Part shown: one piece after another, positions 57,003 to 64,000 of the stretch
Layout: every line of letters begins with the position of its first letter
Position numbering within the stretch: position 1 is the first letter of the stretch
DNA from: Chimonanthus salicifolius
Lineage: Eukaryota; Streptophyta; Magnoliopsida; Laurales; Calycanthaceae
NCBI GenBank assembly: GCA_013350335.1
Contig: CM023542.1
Span: 8,046,025-8,110,024, forward strand
Direction of reading: 5' to 3'
Length of the DNA: 64,000 nucleotides
Made by a program: the position numbers and the translations under genes
Notes under the pieces: model-generated
What the model was told of the DNA's origin: nothing
What the model saw: only the letters and a program-made list of their open reading frames with translations
Database searches by the model: none

Positions 57003-58330
57003 CAATTTTAACCTTGGAAAATAGCACATTAGGCACGTGGCAAAAATACTTTTCATTACCTCTTTATGCAACCGAGTCATGAGCCATCCAACATTCATAT
57101 TCCTTAAATCTTAAACTTTCAGATCCCATTTTTTCTAACAAAGAGATATTAAAAAACTATATTTTTAACTATATAAACTTGAGCTGAGTTCAAACCCATT
57201 GAAAACGAATGTGTTCAGCATATGTCTTCTTATTAATAGAGAGAATTACATGGTTCATTTTTTGAACTTGTTTAATAAAAAGGATAAATTTTAAGTAAAA
57301 TTTTAAATATTTTGTCAAGCTTCTAACTCATTTAGCAGACTATATATAATATATAAAATTATATATTATTGTATTAATCACATATGTAGAATGTATCATC
57401 CCTTTAGTCAAAAAATAAAATCATGACAATAAAATATAAATTTTGAGTCTAAAATAGACTTTATACTCAGTTTATCTATGTTTATCTACAAATGAACTTA
57501 AAGCACAAGTTTCAACATTTTATCCATTCACCTAGGTGTTTTTTTGTATTCTAGGTCAAAGAAGCCACGTGCTCACCTTGGAGTTTTCAAAAAGTAATAC
57601 AGTGGACCACACAAACACAAGAAAAATATTTCCTCCACTCAAGATTAATGGAATGGGCCACTATTTATTTTAAAAAAAGAAAAGAAAATAATTCTTTATT
57701 TTGGTGGCCTCTGCGTCCTCTCCATTATGAATTTAAAAACTCTTTTGGTAATCCATCATGCCACCCAACACTCAACAGTGCAAAAGCATGTCCGACAGCA
57801 TTTCAACTCATAAAGTAAAATGAATAAACATCTAAAATATTTGCTAAAGCACACTCCAGAAGTTTCAGTATCTCTCATCCTTAGATGAATTCATCATATG
57901 TGAATACAAAACTGCAGACTACTCAGTAAGTTGCAGACAGATTGAAGAAGGAGAGGCAGAGAAAAGAATATGAGAAGAAGAAGAAGAAGAAATTACTTCT
58001 AAATACAAATGCTCAAAAATCAAAATACACCAATACATCTCTCTCCTCTTTAAGAACTTTCACCGGTTGCTCCGGCAATCCTTCTCTGTAGCTCCGGCCA
58101 TTCCTGTTGCTATCAAGGAGAGTAAGGTTGGGAAACGTCAGTAGGCCCTGAAAAATATCAAGTAAGGATCTGTTTCAGACCTCTCTCTCAGACATCACTC
58201 TTTATTGGTTAGTCTCTTCAATATCCTTTTCAAGTTTACTTTTTTTTCTTCTTTCTTCTTCTTTTCTCTCTCTGTGTCTAATTTCCACATTTACTTTTGT
58301 TTTGGTCATCTTTTGCTATGCTTGCATGGC
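57003..58330. other. intergenic DNA with a possible untranslated exon at 58040-58160
   Basis: Mostly AT-rich. At 58040-58160 a pyrimidine-rich and then CTCCGG-containing patch resembles a plant leader, but no open frame or good donor follows. Left unassigned. Confidence 0.3.
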
Positions 58331-58389
58331 TTCTGTATGCCGTGGATTTTGAGTAGCATAGAAGAGGATTGAGTTTTGGTTCGTGGGTT

Positions 58390-58660
58390 TCGAGTGGAAC
58401 TGAAAAAGATTGAGCTTTGATACGTGGCTTTAAGTAGAACAGGTGATAGATTGCATTTAGGTTGTGAATTCTTAGTAGAATTAAAAAAATATTGCATTTT
58501 ATTTCGTGGGTTTTGAGTAGAATAGAGGAAAAACTGTATTTTGATTCATGGGTTTTGAGTAGAAAAGAGAAAAGACAGTACTTTGATTCATGGGTTTTGA
58601 GTAGAAAAGAGAAAAGACTGTATGTTGATTCATGGGTTTTGAGTAGAATAGATAGATATT
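58390..58660. repeat. degenerate 45-bp tandem repeat, about six copies
   Basis: Units of the form TTTTGATTCATGGGTTTTGAG followed by TAGAAAAGAGAAAAGAC-like sequence repeat every 42-48 bp. The last three are nearly identical. Since 45 is a multiple of three, frames on both strands stay open (plus strand repeats DSWVLSRKEKR). I see no evidence that it is translated. Confidence 0.85.
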
Positions 58661-58760
58661 GCATATCGATTCAAGGTAGTGCTCTTATTTTGAGTATTCA
58701 CTTGTTGATCCTATTTAATGTGGTTTTTTCTATCATTGCATGGAAGAAAGATGTGGTTTT

Positions 58761-58907
58761 TACTCAATTGAATTCCGCTTTAGAAAGTGGGAGGTTGCGG
58801 GTTTGAGTCCCCATAATCTAATTTTGATGTGTCTTAGGGGTAATGGACTCTTCTGTGTGAATTTTAGTAAAATTGTGTCTGAGTTTTCAACACATTAATA
58901 AAAAAAT
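58761..58907 (+). mobile_element. SINE family 2, copy 2
   Basis: B box GGGTTTGAGTCCCC, then TGTCTTAGGGGTAATGGACTC, then GTCTGAGTTTTCAACACATTA and an A-run. It matches the minus-strand copy at 22635-22800. Flanks ATGTGGTTTT (58751-58760) and ATGTGATTTT (58908-58917) are a probable target duplication with one change. Confidence 0.75.
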
Positions 58908-58919
58908 ATGTGATTTTGT

Positions 58920-59329
58920 ATGATATGCAGGTTGCCTTACTTTCCTCCGTTTCAGATTTACATTAGTGAAACTTCTTCAAGTGTTTATTTTTTCTTTCCA
59001 TCTTAAGGGGGACAACATTCTAGTAAGTATTAAATATTCTATGAATCTCACTATCTCAATTTTAAAAATGATTGAATGAGTCATTGATAATATAAAGAAT
59101 TGTGTGTTTGTTGGTTCATCTAGAATTAATACCATTTTTTATAGATGATACTCTTCGGTCACAATTAACCCATTTGATGGGTCCAGTCCAACCATTCCCT
59201 AAGTTGGTTAATACGAGAATAAGCAATATCGGTTAACATTAGCAGCAAACTTAATGACAGATTTTTGTTCTAATTACTTATATAGGATTTTCAACATGGC
59301 TTGATTGTCAAATGATTTTTAGGTACATT
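58920..59329. other. intergenic spacer, nothing recognised
   Basis: AT-rich, no frames or repeats of note. Confidence 0.3.
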
Positions 59330-60698
59330 TGTCACGCCCCGACCCAAAGGGTAGGCCCGGAACGCAACTGATTTTTTTTTTTTATAAATAAACTAAACCA
59401 ACTCACACGCATTCTAATTGGGCCGGATCAACAGTTGGGCCCAAGAGTTACACATGATCCCATCATGTGAACTCAAACATGTACCATAAGCCTATCCCAT
59501 AAAAATAGACATAAATAACAACAACATAATATCATCAAACAAAATCCATCCATTGATTCATCATTCAAGGTCATAACATAATGACTACAGCAACATCGTA
59601 GTCTCAATACATAAAGTTTTCAAAAGAACTAAGTACCACATCCGGTACTTTACAAGAGCCAAAGGTTCCAAGAACCAGAAAGTATAAATAAGGGTATTCC
59701 CCCTTCAGGGAAATCCTAAACCACCATCGCAGCTATTCCACCCTAAGCCTGAAAGAGAGGGTCCTCCTCTTCAGGTTCAACGCCTGAAAGGTGAGTGGTG
59801 TGAGCTAACCAGCCCAGTGAAGGAAATATAACAATGCAGTTTAAGTAAAATAACATGTTAGCAACAGTTCAATAATATCACATGCTTGATAACAAAAAGC
59901 ATAATCTCATATAAATCATCAACATCATCAATTACTGCTATTATCCACCGTAACGCTTGCCGACTACGCTGAGACCAGTATTAAGTCCCGACACGGTCAA
60001 AATACATCCTTGCAAGTACATCTCCGGCTCTGACTTAGCCGATATTGACACCCTCAAGTCAGCAACTGACGACAGCATGGTCCGCCCATGGTCCAGTAGA
60101 CATAAACTATCTCTCATATGGCCGATATTAGTTCAATAGCCCAGGTACGTGAAAACAGTCTTGTATACTCATACGATCAACGTCGTAATATCACAATCAT
60201 CATCAACACTCTTACCATAGTGCATCATGTCTAGGCAAATGAGTGGGTTCATCAAAACTGAAACCACTTATTGCTCAATACTCATCTCATCATAAAACTT
60301 GTTTACAAAATCTGCAGAGTTAAGTTCCCTCACCGTGATTGTGTGGTTACGCGGTCTCTGTTCAAACAACACACAAGTGCACAATCAATATACATAACAG
60401 ATACGTACACATACGTAGTATTTGAAAATCATACGTTTTCCCACAAAATATTCAGGGTTCATGGAATTGAGTCTCCTACTTGGTTTCTATCCTTTTTAAA
60501 TTATCATAATCCACAATATAATAATAAATAAAAAGGGGCTCAGTCCAAAACTCATATTGTCTTCTAGGCATTGACCAGATTAACTTACTGAGTTAGGTTT
60601 AGATCCTCGGGTCACTTCTCGGTTGTCTTCTGGATAGGACTAGATCTGACATTTTGAGTTAGGCCTCGAGGTCACCCAGTGCCCGACTATATAGTGTC
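59330..60698 (-). mobile_element. type A LTR unit, second copy (interrupted)
   Basis: Starts TGTCACGCCCCGACCC...GGCCCGGAACGCAAC and runs through AATTGGGCCGGATCAAC. It shares order and words with the copy at 38543 (GGCCCGGAACGC, poly-T, GGGCTGGATC-like, CAACCCAGTG-like, TATTGTCTTCT boxes). It is interrupted at 60699 by another LTR-type unit. The remainder should lie to the right of the window. Orientation is taken from the first copy. Confidence 0.6.
60558..60690. repeat. duplicated TTGTCTTCT box in the type A copy
   Basis: ATTGTCTTCTAGGCATTGACC...CTCGGGTCAC is followed ~70 bp later by GTTGTCTTCTGGATAGGAC...CTCGAGGTCAC. Equivalent to the 98-bp duplication at 44284 in the first copy. Confidence 0.65.
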
Positions 60699-61765
60699 TG
60701 TAACGACCCGTCCCGCTACGGGCACGTTAAAACTTATCCAAACTCCTAAAAACAATCCAATACAATTTCGGATACTAACCATAGCAATCCACCAGTAAAT
60801 CAAAGACCGTGAGCATCAATTATGATTACAAATTATAGATTATCCCATTATTACATTCATCCCACTTAATGAAATGTACACATAATTCAAATACGTCAGA
60901 AAGTCCTCAATTACAAGATGGGACCCTTGCAAATTAGGAAACAGCAACTCTATGCCCAACGTCCAACTGAGGGTCCCGCCAACCTTCCCTCTATGAAGTA
61001 CCTGTGAGGCAAGGGGGTGGGCTCTACATGCCCAGTGAGGGTAACACATGCATCATAAGTCATCAAACATACACTGCACATAATCATATGGACATATCAA
61101 TGTCTACGATGTCTACATGCATAGCCATACAAACGTGTGCCCTACCCCTAGCACATAGGCCCACGTCAGCAGGGCCTCTAAGACCTCCTCTAACCAACCG
61201 AATGCAACTCCCTTATGTGCCCAACCGCAACAGTCCACCCATCCACGGTTACGCAGACTGGTCCTCAGTCAGATCGAGGTCTCTAGTCCTCAACTAGACC
61301 TATGACCCTCTCATGACAACCCACGCACATACCACGATCAACTCAAGAATCGGACTCACTAGAGTCCCAAACTGATTATCACACGGTAGTAACAACCTCA
61401 CCAATCCCCAACGAACTGCCAACCAAACTCATCTATGGTCTGATCAACCAAGCACCAGAGTCTCGATATTCAAACCCATAACCTTGGACCCTATGTGCTA
61501 GTCTCCACACGACTGATGTACCCACCTCTCACAGAATTCTATAGGTCTTCTACCGAGTGAGTCGGCCGAACTCACTCGTTAAGTACCCATGAACTCCTGG
61601 TGAGTCAACACCCACAACACAAGTCTCAACAATGAACCCCAATACCATAACCGCGGGTAAACACACTATCACATCGCACCACAGGCTGTCCCCACCATAC
61701 AGGTGTCCTAGCCTGGAATATCTCATCACATCACATCACATCGCACCAACCCTCGATCAATGAGC

Positions 61766-62340
61766 AGGCGAGCACATCCTCAGCCTACTCAGTCATCCGG
61801 GGAATCACAAACCATACCAGCGGGAGCTGTCCCTCACCGCATCGTCCCTCGACCTAGGCGAGCACCTCCTCAGCCTACTCGGTCATCCAGGGAATCACAA
61901 ACCATACCAGCGGGAGCTGTCCCTCACCGCATCATTCCTCGACCTAGGCGAGCACCTCCTCAGCCTACTCGGTCATCCAGGGAATCCCAAACCATACCAG
62001 CGGGAGCTGTTCCTCACCGCATCGTCCCTCGACCTAGGCGAGCACCTCCTCAGCCTACTCGGTCATCCAGGGAATCCCAAACCATATCAGCGGGAGCTGT
62101 CCCTCACCACATCGTCCCTCGACCTAGGCGAGCACCTCCTCAGCCTACTCGGTCATCGAGGGAATCACAAAGTATGCCAGCGGGAGCTGTCCCTCACCGC
62201 TTCGTCCCTTGACCTAGGCGAGCACCTCCTCAGCTTACTCGGTCATCCAAAGACCACAAGGCATACTGGCGGAAGCTGTTCCTCATCGACCATCCCTCGA
62301 CCTAGGCGAGCACCTCCTCAGCCTACTCGGTCATCTAGGG
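61766..62340. repeat. 90-bp tandem array, ~6.4 copies
   Basis: AGGCGAGCACCTCCTCAGCC starts at 61766, 61856, 61946, 62036, 62126, 62216 and 62304. The first five spacings are exactly 90 bp, and the copy from 62216 is 88 bp. Neighbours differ at a few bases only. The 30-codon period keeps a plus-strand frame open from 61760 to 62212, with a 30-residue repeat (RRAPPQPTRSSRESQTIPAG...). There is no sign of translation; it lies in an LTR unit. Confidence 0.95.
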
Positions 62341-63374
62341 ATCACCTCACCCGTCATACATTCGGGTATCGAAACCGCAAGGGACTTCTAAGGTTACCTT
62401 GGGTGAACCAACGTTCAGCCTGACGGCCTATCTAGGGTCTAACATAATTACTTCCCAATTAGTCCTCATCTGGGACTCCAAGGCACCTTGTTCTCTAAAT
62501 CAGATTATGCCTCTCTCATAGGTACGTTCGGGAAATACAAGACGGACCGACCATTAGATCCATGCAAGGGGGTTACGATTACCCATCTCTAACCACAAGG
62601 GAGTTTGAATCCCAACCACGCGTCCACTGTGCGGTCCCACATAACATCCGCGCCCTAACTATCCGACAAGCTAGGGGGAGTCTCTAGATCCTGATGTGGC
62701 CTAGTACCCATGCCCCACCGGCATCCCACATATGCTAACTATATGCATGCACAAATACCGCTACACATACTATTAACATAGTTCATTGTATAATAATCAG
62801 ATGCATATATATCATTATCTATCACGGGTTGGCATGTTAACATCCAAGCATGTTACAATGTCTAGCAGTCCAAACTAATCATCATATAGTCATATGACAT
62901 TTTATCACCAAATTACATCACACTATGATCAAACATATACCACCACATACCACATATCACATATTCACATGCTGACATCTTAACATATTATCAACCAAAA
63001 TAAACTCTGATCATGTCGCCACACAATCAATCAATTATGACATCAATTAATCAATTCATATATGCCTCTGCGGGCATCGAATACGAATACACCCGGATGG
63101 GGGCCCGCCACATAATGGTATAAACAGTTCCCTTGCCGAGTGGCTCATAACACCGATGACCCCCATTCGCCGTATTCCGTACCTACACATTTGATAAAGA
63201 AGTAAGATGCATGGATGCATGCTAAAAGCGATGATGAGTTCCCTCACCTGTGTGTGTCCTTGAAATCCAATGCGAGAAAACGAGTCCGCTGGGTTGAAGG
63301 AAGTTCGATCTGTTAAAACGAGAGCACAAGGATAAGTAACCGGGCAAAATGAGTCAAACTAAGTCTGGACTACA

Positions 63375-63600
63375 AACGGGCTCGAAAACGAGTCGGGTCC
63401 AAACCGAATTGAAGTGGGCCCGAAACTGAAAACTGGGTCCAAAATTGGACCGAGCTCGAAATTGAGCCCGAAACTGGAAACTGGGTTTGAAATCGGGTCG
63501 GGCCCGAAACTGGATCGAAACGGGCCTGGCCTGAAAATGGGCCGGGCCGAACAGAACTGGGCCAGAGGGCTGGGCCTGGGCCGAACCTGATTGGGCTGGC
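63375..63600. repeat. GGGCCCGAAACTG minisatellite-like tract
   Basis: Irregular repeats of GGGCCCGAAACTG, GGGTCCAAAA and GAAACTGGGTC at ~12-25 bp intervals, ending in GGGCCGGGCC words. Confidence 0.7.
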
Positions 63601-63639
63601 TCTATACGAAACTGAACTCAGCCGAGTCAGCTCAGCAAC

Positions 63640-64000
63640 TCAGCCAAACAGGGAAAAGAAAGAAAAAGAAGGAAAAGAAAGGAAAGGGGAGGAAAAAGGA
63701 AGGAAAAGAGGGAAAATCGGAGAAGAGAGAGGGAAAGAAAAAAGAAGTACCTGCGATGGGGCCGAAGATCTGACGGCGGCGAGAGTGCTGGACCCTGCAA
63801 CGGGACTGGGGCTGCTCGGACAAGATGGAGGTGCGGGAGAAGGAGGGCAAAGCATCGGCAGAAATGGGAGAGGGGAGAGGCCGAGAGAAAGGGAGAGAGA
63901 GAGAGAGAGAGAGCGGCGGCGGCTTGAGGGAGGGGAGGGAAAAGATAGGAGAGAGATCAGGGTTAGGGTTAGGAAGAGGAAGGTGAGAGAAGGGAGAGAG
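63640..64000. repeat. purine-rich tract with (GA)n and TTAGGG-like words
   Basis: GGAAAAGAAAGGAAAGGGG-type sequence, a (GA)n run near 63891-63912, then AGGGTTAGGGTTAGGAAG. The few TTAGGG words are far too short for a telomere and read on the other strand as the CCCTAACCCTAA often seen in plant leaders. Confidence 0.7.

Larger units (their letters stand above)
60699..64000 (-). mobile_element. third LTR-type unit ('type C'), runs off the right edge
   Basis: Begins TGTAACGACCCGTCCCGCTACG, with further features of the same general design. A GCTCTACATGCCCAGTGAGG-like module lies at ~61020, a 90-bp tandem array at 61766, a GGGCCCGAAACTG minisatellite at 63375-63600, and at the right end a purine-rich tract that reads on the minus strand as a pyrimidine-rich leader (CCCTAACCCTGATCTC...). 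That suggests minus-sense transcription. No coding domains are visible. Confidence 0.55.

Noticed and set aside
58040..58160. First exon of a plus-strand gene
   Set aside because: Leader-like composition but no ATG frame or convincing donor and no downstream exon recognised.
61760..62212. 150-residue repetitive open frame as a real Pro/Arg-rich protein gene
   Set aside because: It exists only because the tandem unit is 90 bp; there is no promoter, intron or stop context, and it lies in an LTR-type unit.
61766..62340. CRISPR array
   Set aside because: Units are contiguous with no spacers, and the sequence is from a plant nuclear genome.
63960..63975. Telomere at the right end
   Set aside because: Only about two to three TTAGGG-like words; the usual plant telomere is TTTAGGG in long arrays. 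It reads better as a leader of the LTR on the other strand.

Overview
The window looks like AT-rich nuclear DNA of a flowering plant. The evidence is short exons split by GT-AG introns of 0.3-4 kb, plant-type TATA boxes, organelle-targeting N-termini, and a dense mix of plant LTR retrotransposons, LINE tails, tRNA-derived SINEs and MITEs. I cannot name the species. There is no sign of bacterial, viral or CRISPR sequence.

Three genes can be rebuilt exon by exon. (1) 23686-29815, plus strand: the lipoylated H protein of the mitochondrial glycine cleavage system, 4 exons, 154 aa. (2) 32598-38384, minus strand: an SCI1-like (style cell-cycle inhibitor 1) small basic nuclear protein, 4 exons, 160 aa. 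(3) 48852-55163, minus strand: an FtsH-like membrane metalloprotease homologue that keeps HEAGH but has no AAA ATPase domain, 6 exons, 378 aa, with an N-terminus resembling a plastid transit peptide. A fourth, weaker minus-strand gene start is at the left edge: a leader exon near 3470-3660 and a first coding exon at 394-500.

0-23 kb is intergenic. It holds hAT-like MITEs with perfect 8-bp target duplications, fold-back MITEs, a dispersed family built on the palindrome ATCGGCCGAT, SINEs, a 200-bp LTR-like unit, a LINE endonuclease fragment, and a ~980-bp inverted-repeat element full of ATTCGTTCGAA-type palindromes. 23-38 kb is the H-protein and SCI1-like pair, which converge. Their introns contain LINE 3' tails, a zf-RVT LINE fragment, MITEs, a SINE with a 19-bp target duplication, and tandem duplications.

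38.5-46.1 kb is a large LTR-type unit interrupted by a second, ~4.5 kb LTR-type unit. The insertion lies about 40 bp upstream of the probable SCI1 TATA box. 46-55 kb is the metalloprotease-like gene. 55-64 kb is intergenic again and ends in another nested pair of LTR-type units; the inner one carries a 90-bp tandem array and runs off the right edge.

The genes belong to unrelated pathways (photorespiration, cell-cycle control in nuclei, probable plastid membrane function), and their adjacency implies no shared job. The most interesting material is in the repeats: five near-identical 15-bp hairpins in one LTR unit, modular LTRs with different tandem arrays at comparable places, and the LTR insertion at the SCI1 promoter.
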